A stretch of 64,000 bases of DNA, from the NCBI GenBank assembly GCA_033964015.1, contig CM066921.1:26579355-26643354 (forward strand), given 5' to 3'. The stretch is from Scolanthus callimorphus. Lineage: Eukaryota > Cnidaria > Anthozoa > Actiniaria > Edwardsiidae. Below are positions 35,868-48,469 of the stretch, piece after piece; within the stretch, counting starts at the first letter, position 1; every line of letters starts with the position of its first letter. A program made the position numbers and the translations under genes. The notes beneath the pieces are model-generated. The model saw only the letters and a list, made by a program, of their open reading frames with translations. It had not been told where the DNA came from and searched no databases.

Positions 35868-38800
35868 ATGGCAGCTGGTTGGATGGTCATTTTAATTTCT
35901 ATGATGGAAGTGAGAGTGGCTAATTCACAATCCACAAAAATTCCTTCTTGGGAAGCGAGCACATTACTTGGACTTGATGATATGCCGGTCATTGTGAAGC
36001 GCCCGAATGGAGATCATCCTAATGTAAGTACAAAGTTGTTTTATCATTTCTCAATTATCAGTAAGTTGATGAAAACCTTTTAAACGGGGAACATATAATC
36101 GCATATTCGTATTCAGTCAGAGTGTACTCGGGGTTTCCTTCAAGTCCCACATCCCAGTCCCGAATGGACGAAGCCAACTAGGTTGTGTTGTCATGGTCAT
36201 TGGAGTTAACTTGCTTTTGGGATGTTTGTACAACTCTAAAGTCTACAGTTATTGATTGTTTATGGTGTTACTTGTAGTCGGAAAGTAACTATAAACGAGC
36301 AAGTATTTAATAGCGCTTTTACGATATTATTTGGCCGAAAATTCACAAACAATATCAGGTGGTTTCTCGCATGACGAACCACAGCTAGCATTTGTCATCA
36401 ACGGGGTACTATAACTTTACATTTTTGACGATTTACTGTATAACCAGCTTTTTTACTATTCTAGGTTTTCTAGCTTAGCTTGGATGAAACCTTTTGTTTT
36501 TGCTGAGCTCATATAACCAGGCACTAATAAAATGCATGACCAGTAAATTATTCGGCTTTTCTTTTTTCCTTCCATTTATATTTTTCTTGTGCTTGTTTTT
36601 GCAGTTGCTGCAGCTGAAAAGTGGGGATAATCGCAAGTCACAAAGTAATAGTATACAGTATCTATATTTCAATGCAGGGTCAGAAGATTGGATCATGCAC
36701 GCGCGGCATTTTTCTAAACTATTCTTGAATTGCATGTGAAGTTTTTTTGTTCTTGGCACCAATGACTGCCATGCGTTTGTTATACATAGGAATGATTGTA
36801 ATCCAAGAATTTACTTTCCGAGGAGCATTCTTCCATTATTTCTGAGTTACATATGATTCTTAGCATATCTTGATATGCGTTCATTATATCTACAAAACGA
36901 GAAAAGGGCAATCTCTTGGTGTTACGCACCAGAGGCATGAAAACAATGGAACAAAAAGTCACGAACAAAGACCTTAGAACGAGACAATGGAAAAGAGAAC
37001 AAAGACCTCGAGCACGAAAAACAAAGCTTCCAGTAGGCACCAATTAAATCACCAATCGGGAGCCTTTGCGCCCCGCTTTCTTTTGTTTTCAAATTCATTT
37101 ATTATTTTTCGGGTGCTCTGATTGGCTAAGAGCTCTTGGTTGGTGATGCCTTGAATACGCTAGAAAAGTAGTGATCATACCTTGCATTTCAGATGTTTGT
37201 CAGCGAAGTGGAAGGAATGGATGTTTATCATATGGCAGCCATGATCTTCGATAAATCTTTTGTTTTTTTCATGTGCTGCCTCATCATGATTACGAGTTTC
37301 CACTTGGAAAACAAAGAATGTTATCCAAGATCGCTGCCGCGTGATAAAGGCCCATTATTGTCTTATCTTTACTAAATAATGAAACATATTTCTGATGCTC
37401 AGTTATTAACCGTCGCCGTGACAACGCGTCCAGGTATGAGCACTTATCCCTCGAGTGTTGGCCACGCCACAGGAAACCAGGGCAACTAGACGTGGCACCG
37501 TTTGGAAACGTGACCGGTATAGGGGTAGATGCAGCACATGACAGTTTGGTTGTGTTCCATTACGCGTCAGGGATATCGTAAGTAATAACTTCTTTGCCTT
37601 GCCTCATAGGTGCGGCTCTTTGCTCAGCTCTGTTGCGCTGTGTGCTAGGCACCAGCGTGCTATTCTTCAGGTCCTGAGATCGAGCCCGGAGCAAGCAAAT
37701 GCAACCGTACCGGAGCTCTGACGGAGAAAGGGCTTCGGTCCGGAACAGCGATTTCCAAGTAAACTAAACTATTTTACCTAGATAAAGTATGGGGAAGGTT
37801 CAAGGGGTCCGTTGGCAAAATCAGTTGTCATTTCGTCTGCTATTAAGCTAGCCATGACATGCATTATATATCATTTTAAATTTTGTGAAGAGCACAATTT
37901 AACAGAGTCAGAGATAATATTTCTATTAACTATTTATAAATTAATAATAAAATCAATAATTATTTATTAAAAACTGAAAAGTTCTAGTCCGTCAGGATTC
38001 AATGCAACCACCGAGTTGTGTATTATCTTGAATGACATTGGACTGTAAAAGGGTGCCAGCGATTTTCAAACTGTTTTCTTCCTTCCAATTCAATTTTATT
38101 TTATCTCCCGAGCTTTTAATAATAAAAGTATTAATCATTTTTTGACAAGTAACTGTTTTATACATTTTTATTAGAAAATTCGACAAGAGTCAACGTCACT
38201 ATATCGGAGACAGATCACGTCCCATCCCAGAAGGCCCAATTCTTTGGGTCGATCCTACGACTGGTATTGTGAGAAATACAGCAGGGAAAAACATGTGGGT
38301 AGAGCGTTGGTTTTTCACTGCGTTAGAACAGTAATTTTTGTCATAAATAAATATTGCTTACGAAGCGCAAACGCCATTAAAACATGTTATCTAGAAAGTA
38401 GTATGCGAGTGGGTTTCTACTAAAGATAGATACGTTATTTCTCGATAGGTCCACTTCATGTCACAATGGCAAAGTGTTTAAATGACTTACTTTGGTGTTA
38501 CTGTTCAATAAAAATGAGTTTTCAAAGTTGCTGAGAAAAAATTTATCTGTTCCTTTTTCCCAGGAGGCACCTGCACCTTCAGTGATATTTGTCCGGCACA
38601 GCCTCAGCTCAATTTTTTTCCCAGCCAGCAAGGGAGTAGATAAAGTTTTGCCAGCCAGGAGATTACAATCTGGATTGTAGATCGTCAATTGGATAACGAA
38701 AATATAACCACGGGAAAGACAGGAAAGACAGGAATTATTCCTTCAAGAAACTTAAAAAACATTTTCCCAGCATATCATTTTAGAAATTGTTTTCCCAGGA

Positions 38801-41800
38801 GATCTTATAATCAAAATGTTTCCACCAGCAACAAAAGGGGCTGCGGAACAGATATTTTGCGAAACAGATCCGTTGTGTGCCCCTGATTAACATTATCACC
38901 CACCCTCGGACACAGGGCCATTAACGATATACTTTTTGCAATCCTAGCTTCTTCGTACCACACGGTCTGCACGTTGATCACGAGAATAACATTTGGGTTA
39001 CTGACGTTGCTCTTCATCAGGTAAATGTTATGTATTTATTTACTTACACAATTTGCCCGAGAGGGCCAGGAAATCCTACACAGATTGCGGCTCCAATTAT
39101 GAGGCTACCTATTCAGTGTTAGTAGTGGGAACAGTAGGTCGTCATCCCCCTGCACAACTTCCGACGGGCATTACTTCCGACGTCCCCGTGGTTCTTTAAC
39201 GTGTCCCACTGGATCAGGTCAATGTGAGACGGTGCCTACGGTTTACTTCCTTATCCGAGAAGACACGAAGGCCTAACCATTTCCGATCTAGGGGGGGGGG
39301 GGGGGGATGATTAGGGTGGCTAGCCACCCACCTTGTTCTCACATTTCTTGTAAAAACCTTAATATTAGCCGCCCCCGTGGTCTGAACTCTGTAGTATATC
39401 CTTTGTACTAGCCACCCCACTTCTTAAGGGTCTGCATCCGCCACTACATTTGCAGATGTCACAGCAAATTCACAATTAGATATTAATCTCTTATTATCGA
39501 AATTCGGCCCCTAGATCTCATTTCTACCACTAATTCCTTTGGCTGAATCGAGTTTTATAGCTTGCTCTGCTTTTGGTTTTGGAGTATTTGTTGTCTGTCA
39601 TGAGTGCTGCACAAATCTTAGGCGATCTTGGTCGATCTGTGGACCCGCAGTAGGCCTGTCTAGAGTCTAACGCCTGACCCCCTCCCCTTCTAAAATAATG
39701 ATGTGTCCCTAATATAATACCATTTAACTTGACCAATTCCAAGGGTAAACAAATAAACGTTCCCGTCGATCAAGTCCCGAACATCAACGGGAACAATAGC
39801 TTTTGCATAGACCAAATCTTGATGGACGTCCTTCTATATTGATATCCCACGCCGAGGTTTTAAGTGATTGATTTTCACTTCCCTATGTTTTCAATGCTCT
39901 TTGCGAATCCAAGGTATTAAAGTTTTCACCGTGTAATGAATACCGAACTCCGGTGCTTACCTTTGGGGAGAAGTTCAAACCAGGAGCAGACACCGAACAT
40001 TTATGTGGGCCGACAGATGTTGTTACTGATAGATGGGGAAATGTTTTCATAGCTGATGGGTATGTTCGGACCAAAATCCAGGTCCTTCATTCACATTTAT
40101 TATGAATTCATTCAAGAGCGTTCCTGTGCCACGTTCGTCCTTTACCCAGCACAGTCACAAATGAAATACAAAGACAACATTTAAAGACAATTAAGAACTG
40201 AAAAAGCATGACACTTTAACGCCACATTTGGCAATTTTGTGATGATTGCAAGCACGCCAATAACGCATGGAATACAGCAAAGTGTTGCATGGCTCAATTT
40301 CTGATTTCTTAAAAATGGTGGCAAAATGTGTGACCTAGTGTTCAAAGTGCATCTAAACAGATCATTTGTGACGGTGCTGGGGAACGTACTGATACCATAG
40401 GAACACTCTTATCCAACTCACTCTTGATTTATTGGCTGCAAGGGTGTGGTAGGGTAAGTTGATTTGCCATACTTACGCTTGATACGCTAACTGCCCACAC
40501 AAAAGTGGCTGCTTGCAGGCGATGAAGCCGTTTTTACGGCGAGAAATCCACGAAAATCGACTGCTGCCGCCACCTTGGGTTTTTGGGCGCGCGCGGTCTG
40601 GGGGCGACAGATAGGTTTGGTTTGGTACCTTGTAAACATATACTACATCGGTGTGGCTCCAACAGATTTAAATTAAAAAGTTAAATATTAATAAACGTTT
40701 TAAATGTGCTTATTTATTGGCATACATTTTTGTTTTCAAAATTAGTATACCAGGGTGGTTTTGCTGAGTATTTGTTCTGCTTCATATTGGCCTTCAAGAC
40801 AAATTTCGCTATAGCCTTTTTGGATATATGTTTTCCTAGCTTAGAGACATACTTGAAAATGCATGTGAGGGAGCCATTATGCATAGATTGGTTTTAGCGT
40901 CGGTTTTCAATAAGAAGAAAAAATTGTCGTCTGAGAATTTATGTGCTGGACATTTTAAGAAGAAATGTTCTCAATGTTACGTTGAAAATTGGACAATAAT
41001 TTGCATTTTACTTCGTCATCCTGTATATTAGTAATCAATTATTGCTGTTCCATGTCTTGCATGCGTTGTCGTACGAAGTGAAAATTAGCTGCCGACGAGG
41101 AAAAACATTAAGGAGAGGGGGCAGGCATCCTTTCGTCGCCCCCTCTCCCCCGATTTTTCTCATTGTCCACGGTCCGCCCACGTTCCAAAATCCAAAATGG
41201 CGGCGGCCGTATTTCTCGCCTTAAAAACGACGCCACTTAAGTTCTTAAGTTGAGCTCTGATTGTTTGTCCAGTAAAACATGGTTGCCAAATTCAGACAGC
41301 TTCAGGTACATAATGATGGTACACTATACTGTACAAGTTCTATTTTTTATTGCACACAGCACTTGCAACCGAAGAATTTTGAAATTGGACAAGAATAACA
41401 AACTGGTATCTGCTTTCAACATTAAATTCAACAAGAACGGTAAGTAGATTAAACTAAACATTAGCTTTAACTCCAAGCCTCGCTATCTTGAAAATAAATT
41501 TTATGATTGAGATCCCGCTAACTTGCGGCAATATGGGCCAGAACCTTATACCGTTTTACCGCTGCTGAGAGCACAAATCTGGCTGGTGGGAGGTCATGTG
41601 TTCGAACCTCGGCCAGACCTACACGAACGGTATTTTCTAAATAATTTAGGAGAAGGTCCTGCTTTTGCTACATCTACAGAGCCACGGGGACGTCGGAAGC
41701 AAGAAATGCTCTAAAATGGGACGTTAAAGAGCCTGTGTCAGCCACTCCTTTGTTATTGTTTTCTTTCGATATTAAAAGATGAATTACGTGTAGAAATCAA

Positions 41801-44800
41801 TCTATCAATAAACATCTAAAAACAAAGTTTAAGATTTGATTTACCAAATTCAATCGATAAAATTGCTCTATATTCACTAAAATCAGCCGATGGAAGTGGA
41901 TCCTTTCTCCGATTTGGTGTGTTGCTATGCAATTAAAATGGCGGCTGGCACAGGCTCTTTAAACCAAAGTTCCCGTCACGTACATGCACCGCATACCTTA
42001 ATCAAAAGGATATTAAATAACAGCGCGTATCCAAACCCTCATAACGCTTATGATTTTGATGGATTATTAATGAGTTTGAGAAATACACTTGTTTAAGCTA
42101 CTAACACTGATACCCCATATTAATTGACCTCTTGACGAGCTCCATCATTTTTGTTTTGCAGTTGGACAGCCCCACACGCTTGGTTTCCCTCACAGTCTGT
42201 CTCTAGACCCTGATAACTACATTCTCTACATCACGGATCGTACGAATAACCGAGTGCTAGCATGTGATGGGAAACATGGGACGATATTATCCGAGTATAA
42301 GATGTTCGGGAAACCCCTAATGGCAGTGCACTTTAGCAGTGCACCTGAGGGCAAGTGCGAAAATGACATTTAGGGAAGAGGTCAAAACAACGGATCACGA
42401 TAGGTATCCAGCGATGGTGAATTAGGTGGTGGCGATGGGTCTCGGATACCCACGACCTAAAGTGGATCCTTATACAGTACCGTTGTTTTGAAGTCTTCTA
42501 TTATGCCTTCCCCCGAGCGATACAGCCCGAGGCTTTTTGCAATATAATAGTCCAGTAATTTTAGGCCGAAAATGAGCTCAAAATGAAACAAATTGCAACA
42601 GAAGGTTTTTCTTCTTTATATTGTTCCTCACAGTCTCTAGCATCACAGGAACAAAATCAGCAAAAATCAGACCATGGGAAAGGTAAAAAATACCGAGTTC
42701 TTTTGGCAGCTTGTTTTAACCTTTGTTGTTCGCAGAGTATAGCGCCGGCTCGGCAAGACTATGAATGTTACTGACTTCCAGGAATGATCATTTCACTATG
42801 TTCAGTAACTCTTTGGCAATGAAAATCGCTTCAGAAAACATTTTCTGGTGTTACGGAAGTCAAAGTTTCAAATCCCGTACAAAGTCTATATTGAAAGCAT
42901 GAAATCGCGAAAAAATTTGAAGCTAAACGCCGAAGTGCTGGATATCTATTTGTGACACGGCTAGTGAATTACAAATCAAGTCTGTGAATCAAACCATGGC
43001 TGTTGGGGCAGAGAAAATGGAAGTAGTTTTGCTGTACACGCTATAGAATCTCTTCTGGCTCGGAATGCTTAAGTGCCGACAAACTCATGAATAACAATGG
43101 CGGTTACAATAGCGCAACAAGCTGCCAAAAGAACTCGGTAATTTTTACCTTTTGCATGGTCTGATTTTTGTTGATTTTTTCCTGTGATACTAGAGAGTGT
43201 TGGGAACAATATTAAGAAGAAAACCTTCTGTTGTAATTTGTTACATTTTGTGTTATAAATTTACTGGACTATAAAGTGCGCTCCGCTGTTTGAGTTCTGT
43301 TTTCGAGACAAATACTACAGTATACTAGTGCTGGGGATTAATTGGCTGAGTGTCCCTGCACAAATCCGTTTTATTCGCATTTAGCTGAACAGCTACATTT
43401 GGCGAGTAAAGGTGGGAAAGAAGGACCACCCGATAATAAAAAGACGGCTAGGAGCAGCGATGGTGGCAACAAAATATTCCTTCTCTAGATACTTCTCTAG
43501 AGGGGGTATAAATTGAATGACTGACTATCTGCCGTGTGCCTGTCAGGCCAGTAAGTAGTTGATCTGTTTTCCTTATGATTATATTCAGGTTCAGTTGTTT
43601 ATCGAAGCGTTTTTGTGAAAAAAATTTGTTACCTTTCCTTGTTTAATTGTTCAAATTTTTATTCACGAAAAAAATTTCATTTATGCGCCCATCAAAGTAT
43701 CACCTCTCCCAAATTAATCAAAATTTGGTATTTTATCTTTGGCTATACTTGTGTAAGATCTCTAGCTTATATATTCATAAACTGTGAAGCTAGAAACTCT
43801 TCCGCTCTGCCAAGTGGACAACTTAGAGAACTTGACCTAACATTTTTGACCATCCCTGTCGCGTCTCGGTGCTTATGGGGACACCCAAAATGGCCGCCGG
43901 ATGGCCGCCATCTTGGATTTATTGGGAACCGTAATTTTGCAAAAAAGTCAACGAATTGGGACATACTGCAGCCAAACATCACTTTTTTGACTAGTTTTAG
44001 TGAATGTTAAAAAATATGAATATTGATTAGCCACAGAGTGCTGCCCTGTGTTTTGTTTTTGCGCTGCTACGAAATTCAAACCTTTTTAGTGCACAACCAA
44101 GAGTGCCTTACCTAACATATTTGACCACCTTTCCACAAACTCCGCGCAAAAGCCTGCAAATATATATACAAAAATTTCAATGTAAAATTTTAAAGTAATA
44201 ATGGGTTCTCGTTCCCGAGATGTTATCTTACTCTTGGAATGGTTATTTGTTTCAGGCGGAATTTTCTATGTGGTTTCCGCCGCTTATGACAAGAAGCCTG
44301 GCATGGGATTTACTTATAGCTTGAAAACGAACTCAATTGTGGATAAATGGGGACCGAAAAAGGTATACTGATAATGTGAAACTATATATGCTGCGGTAGG
44401 TAGTGCAATGGAGAGTATAAAACTTTTAGTATTCAAACCACTTGTATTCTGAATAATCGAAACTAAGGAGTGTTTTCGAAGACAATTTAAAGGCTCCCGT
44501 TTGAAAGAACAGGACCTGGAGCCCCCTTCCTCGACATGAAGGGGAGTCGAAATCCCTTTACAGCGAAAACCATTTTTGGAAGTATTTACCTTATAAGGAA
44601 GATTCTCTTTTGAAAATAATTTGTTTTTGAAATTTTGAAGGAAAACCTACAGTCGAGGTCTCGACTGTCCATTGCTGATTTTGGCATGGTAACCACGCTA
44701 GCCCACAGCTAGCCCATAGGCGCGTCTCGACCCAGTCCTCTAAAGTGCATTCAGCAAAACCACAATGATTCATTGATATACCTTGCCAGGGAGAAGTGAA

Positions 44801-45802
44801 AATACAATAGGTTTGTCAAAATGCAATTTTGACTGCTGAAAATGGGAAAGTGAACGTATCAATCATACGTAATTAGGATTGTGATGACGTCTTCATATGG
44901 GCGGGTTCCATTTCAGTTCATTCGCCTTTGTCACACGGAAGCCATGGGATTTTCTAATACAGCGAAGCGGGCATGAAAGCGAGGCCAAGGCTGTAAGCTC
45001 ACCCACGCATAGCCATTTCTGTAAGAAAAAATCCAAGATGGCTGCCGTGTGACAGAGGGGAATTGGCATCAGATGTTGTGTTAATTCTGACAGTAATTCT
45101 TATTCCATGCGAAAAAAAACCCGGTAATTTTTTAAATATAATTTTGCAGATATTAAGAGGTGCGAGTTCTTGATCTGGGGTGTTTACCATTGGTCGCGAA
45201 AAACCGGCAATTTCGGTTGGGATTCCAATGGTACAGTCGATGTTTCGGTCATTCCGGTTGGTACGAGAAGTTCCGCCAGAGGTTGTCTCGCCATTCTAGT
45301 TGGAACGAACCGATCGGAATGGTTTGTACTATTCGCACTCCAACCGATTTTATGACCAAGTAAGGTAGCCGATCCGAACCGAAATGCGAATAAGCGAATG
45401 GTAAGCGCCATTCCAATCGGTATTTCATCTCAACCGGGATGTTTTGTACCAATGGACGCCGATCAACCAACCGGTTTTCCTGACCAATGGTAAGAAACCC
45501 TTGATTGTGATTGATCTTATCACGCATGAAAGCCAACAGCTAGCCCACAAGCGACTCGACCCTACCCAGTCCTCATAATTGCAATTAGAAAAAATGACAT
45601 TGATTCCTCGTAATGCCCAGGCCTCAATCATTTGGGGCAACAACTGCACTGGTTTTGGCTTTCTTTCTTGCAGGGATTCCACAAACCACACGACGTGTTT
45701 TCGACTGGAGAAGGCGCCAATCGAAAAGTGTATGTGACGGAGATCGTTCCACCCAAGCTCTGGAAGTTTAACGTTAAAAAAGTGGAAAGCAAACAATGTT
45801 AA
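35868..45802 (+). CDS. Secreted PAL-like beta-propeller protein with replaced catalytic residues
   Basis: Exons read: 35868-36023, (unresolved link), 37434-37577, 38175-38294, 38948-39020, 39914-40059, 41360-41439, 42162-42350, 44256-44362, 45674-45802. The ATG at 35868 has A at -3 and G at +4 and begins a signal-peptide-like MAAGWMVILISMM; about 380 codons. The propeller matches the lyase domain of peptidylglycine alpha-amidating enzyme, which cleaves hydroxyglycine peptides in the secretory pathway. Zinc-ligand histidines are present in PHGL, FPHSL and KPHDV, and the first disulfide pair in LCGPTDV and GTCNRR. The counterparts of rat Arg533, Tyr654 and Met784 read Tyr (FHYASG), Thr (ADGTCN) and Lys (HKPHD). 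No transmembrane tail, unlike bifunctional PAM, and no monooxygenase half. It could be a binding protein rather than an enzyme. The intron after 42350 uses a GC donor. Residue numbering in rat is from memory. Confidence 0.82.
37193..37375 (+). other. Possible small exon of the PAL-like gene (unresolved)
   Basis: A good acceptor (cttgcatttcag) ends at 37192 and an open frame starts ATG TTT GTC AGC. Exon 1 ends in phase 0 at 36023, while the propeller exon needs 2 carried bases at 37434 (or 1 if it starts at 37403 after tgatgctcag). No donor here gives the right phase cleanly. The hydrophobic text after residue 20 does not resemble PAL. Confidence 0.2.
37599..37765 (+). mobile_element. SINE-like fragment in a PAL-like gene intron
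   Basis: Box A-like ctaggcaccagcg (about 37649) and box B-like tgagatcgagccc (about 37677) are spaced as in tRNA-derived SINEs. No clear tail. This is a weaker match than the element at 26467. Confidence 0.4.
41523..41745 (+). mobile_element. SINE-like element in a PAL-like gene intron
   Basis: Box B-like gtgttcgaacctc at 41598-41610 is followed by cacggggacgtcggaag and gggacgttaaagagcc, the same tail words as at 15295-15340 and 39170-39210. The 5' tRNA-like part is degenerate. Confidence 0.5.
42541..44255. other. PAL-like gene intron, nothing coding recognised
   Basis: This covers most of the intron between 42351 and 44255. It holds inverted stretches around gaccatgggaaagg/cctttt...catggtctg (about 42672 and 43145) that mark a fold-back of about 600 bp (roughly 42540-43270). 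Otherwise it is AT-rich single-copy-looking DNA. Confidence 0.45.
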
Positions 45803-45830
45803 ATATAGGAACGAAGACGTCCAGAAGAAG

Positions 45831-46628
45831 ATGGATTTTAGGGTAAAGGTAAAACCTACCCGCCTTGACTTTGCTGTTGATTTAGGTAATCTAGGGTATT
45901 ATCACCAATGTGAGACGGACTTATATACCAAGCCAACAGATAAGCACCAATATCTGCTGAGTAGCTCATGCCATCCGAGGGGATGTAAAGACGGTATTGC
46001 ATATGCCCAAGCTATGAGATTAAAGCGCATTTGTTCAACTGATGAACGATTCGAGAGGAGAGAGACCGACCTAGTTCAGTTCCTAGTAGGAAGCTGTAAT
46101 AAAGGAAAAAAAATACAAAGAGCAAGATTAAAACCAAGAGTGGAAGCCTTAGCACCAAGAGCACAGCAGAGAGAAGATATAATCCCGTTTGTGGTTAATT
46201 ATCACCCGTCATTACCAAACATAGCGGGCATACTTCGAGAACTTCAACCGATATTGCATTCATCGGAGCGTTGAAGAAAGTTATACCTGTCGTGCCAATG
46301 ATGGCGTATTGGCGACCAAAGAACCTCAAAGACTATCTGGTACGGGCCCGACTTAAGTCTAATTCAATGTCGTAGGGGTTATACCAAGTGCGATGATGCG
46401 AGGTATCAAGTATGTGATTATTCTCAAGAGGGAGAGAGGTTTTCTAACCAACCCACAGGGAAGTGCTATTCTATAAATTACCACTTTAATTGCAACTCAA
46501 GCAATGTGATTTATCTCCTTGACTGCCAGTCTTGAGGCGTGCAATACGTGGGTTCGAGGACCACCAAGTCCCGTCTCCGGTTTAATTGTCATAAAAGTAG
46601 AAGAAATAAACTTGCTGGCCTCATCTAG
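45831..46628 (+). mobile_element. Decayed Penelope-like retroelement fragment (RT tail and GIY-YIG remnant)
   Basis: The open frame 45831-46274 (147 codons) carries TDLYTKPTDKHQYLLSSSCH and QAMRLKRICSTDERFERR, the typical end of the Penelope-like reverse transcriptase. A second frame from about 46276 reads VPMMAYWRPKNLKDYLVRA. A third, 46476-46628, reads NVIYLLDC and VQYVGS, a GIY-YIG nuclease pattern, with an in-frame TGA at 46533. The three frames, stops and missing 5' part show a dead, 5'-truncated copy. It begins 28 bp after the stop of the PAL-like gene, in the same orientation, so it probably lies in that gene's 3' UTR. Confidence 0.8.
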
Positions 46629-46639
46629 TGATGATTGAT

Positions 46640-47340
46640 TTAAACATTTAGTTAGCAGAGGGGTTGTTACTAACAATCTCCACCCAATGATCATGTGTAC
46701 TCCTCTTCAGACTTTCAGAATCTGCACGCTTGTAGATGTAAACCCTCCTTTTCTCTTTCTAAGGTGGAACGTTCTTAGATGGAACAGATTAAATCCCCAG
46801 TTAGCAGTAAATTTGGCAAATGGTCTCCAGGTACAGTTGATGATAAAAACTCCTCTGTAGTACATATAAAGGTGCGGGATTAGTAGGTGGCTGTCTATAT
46901 GCACAGCCAAAATGCAGTGCTCTTCATCCAGCAATTTTACAAAAAGCTGTCAATTTCATTATCTTGGAGGGAAGAATTTTCAGATGATAATTATGTCTTT
47001 ACAAATAGCAATCAAAACACCCCCACCACCTTGATCCAGTCTATCAGATCAAATGATATCATAACCATTAAGGCCAACGTTAGGTTATCTACCTTCGGAA
47101 TCGATTTTAGCAACTCAATAGCAGGGCGCTCAAGTAATACAGAAATGCATGCTGAAGCCACAGAACAGCATTTGCTGTTCCCGCGTCCTGGTACTGGTAG
47201 AAATTGCACACTCTTTCTATGGGGCTGGTCACAGTCGCTTCTGCCTATGTATCATTAAAATTCACGGAAACTCCAGCCACATTAGCGAAGTAACCCAGCG
47301 ACCATTACTACTGTTATCTATCGTTGTCTCCCCCGGATAA
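46640..47340. other. Spacer of unknown nature
   Basis: Moderate open frames exist on both strands (plus 46887-47258, minus 46707-46934), but neither shows a family motif or splice context. It may be further decayed retroelement sequence. Confidence 0.3.
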
Positions 47341-47344
47341 TAAG

Positions 47345-47483
47345 CAATTATTGGATGAGGTAAAGCATGACATCGATAATTGTCAAGACCGAGGTTTGTG
47401 TTATCGCTTTGCTTCGGCAGATAACACAAACCTCGGCTATGACAATTATCGATGTGGCATGCTCAACCTCATCCAATAATTGT
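47345..47483. repeat. Near-perfect hairpin repeat (copy 3 of the cctcatccaataattg family)
   Basis: aattattggatgagg pairs with cctcatccaataatt, catcgataattgtc with gacaattatcgatg, and gaggtttgtgttatc with gataacacaaacctc. The apex is gCTTCGGc near 47411. Total length 139 bp. Confidence 0.8.
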
Positions 47484-48357
47484 TTTATTATTCATTGTCT
47501 GACACAAATGTAATAAATGTTTTTCGTAAAAAAATGAAGCGACAAAAATGTATTCACAGTTCCAAGGTTTAAGTATAAAAAAACTTAATAGCACAAATAT
47601 GCCATTATTTTAGCCACAGCTACAACTACAGCACAAATATACTATGTTTTGAATTTCTTGAGTCGAACACGTCGCAAAGCGATCAGCCATCGTGAAAAGA
47701 AAAGATTTAATGACACAAAACACAAAATGTCCCTTTTCACACAAAATACCGCTGAAATAACTTTGTCAATTAATCTGTACAGACAACTGTTTCCGCTGAA
47801 AATAGCGCGGGCTCGGTCCAATAACCTCTACCTACACTGAAAATATTGCAGGCGCTTGCAAACTGCCAGAATTGCCCGTAGACTTTGAGCCAATCAGAAA
47901 ACGATTACTGAGTACAATGAATAATAACAAGTAGTATCACCCAGAAACCAAAGATACTCTTCACAGCATGCATTTTGTACGTCGGAGATCCCTGGTTTAG
48001 TCATGTGACACCACAGGCACGTGCCCATTAAGTGTGTGACATTTATGACATTATGCCTCCCTGACTTGCATATGTTTCTCAGGTGTGGTATTTGGGGAGT
48101 TTTCGCAATAGTCTGCAGCTAGAGTAAATACATTTCATTTATTTCTGTTCTTATATAACGTAAGAATATAACATGAGTGAAGTCTACAATATACATTTAA
48201 ATATTGCTTAATCATGCTGATATATTTTAATGTTTGCTATTTTTGGGTTGTTGATTTATGTCGACATCTCAAAAGTCAGGACACTTTTGTTCGGGGCGCT
48301 TTTGCAAGAACAACCCGATAGGTTTTCTTTACCAATAATGATGTACTTGTCTTATTT

Positions 48358-48363
48358 TTTATT
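48358..48363 (-). terminator. Candidate polyadenylation signal of the receptor-like gene
   Basis: Plus-strand tttatt reads AATAAA on the minus strand, about 107 bp downstream of the stop at 48470-48472. Position and match are canonical; use is not shown. Confidence 0.45.
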
Positions 48364-48469
48364 TGTTCAAATTATACTGTACTTTAAGTTCTCCATTGTT
48401 CTAGTCGTGATATATTGCCTTCTAGACCAATCCTGGGTTTATCCTACTTAACCTGCATTCATTGGAGAG

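Noticed and set aside
46497..46628. SINE with box B (gggttcgagga)
   Set aside because: The same bases translate in frame as a GIY-YIG remnant of the Penelope-like fragment.
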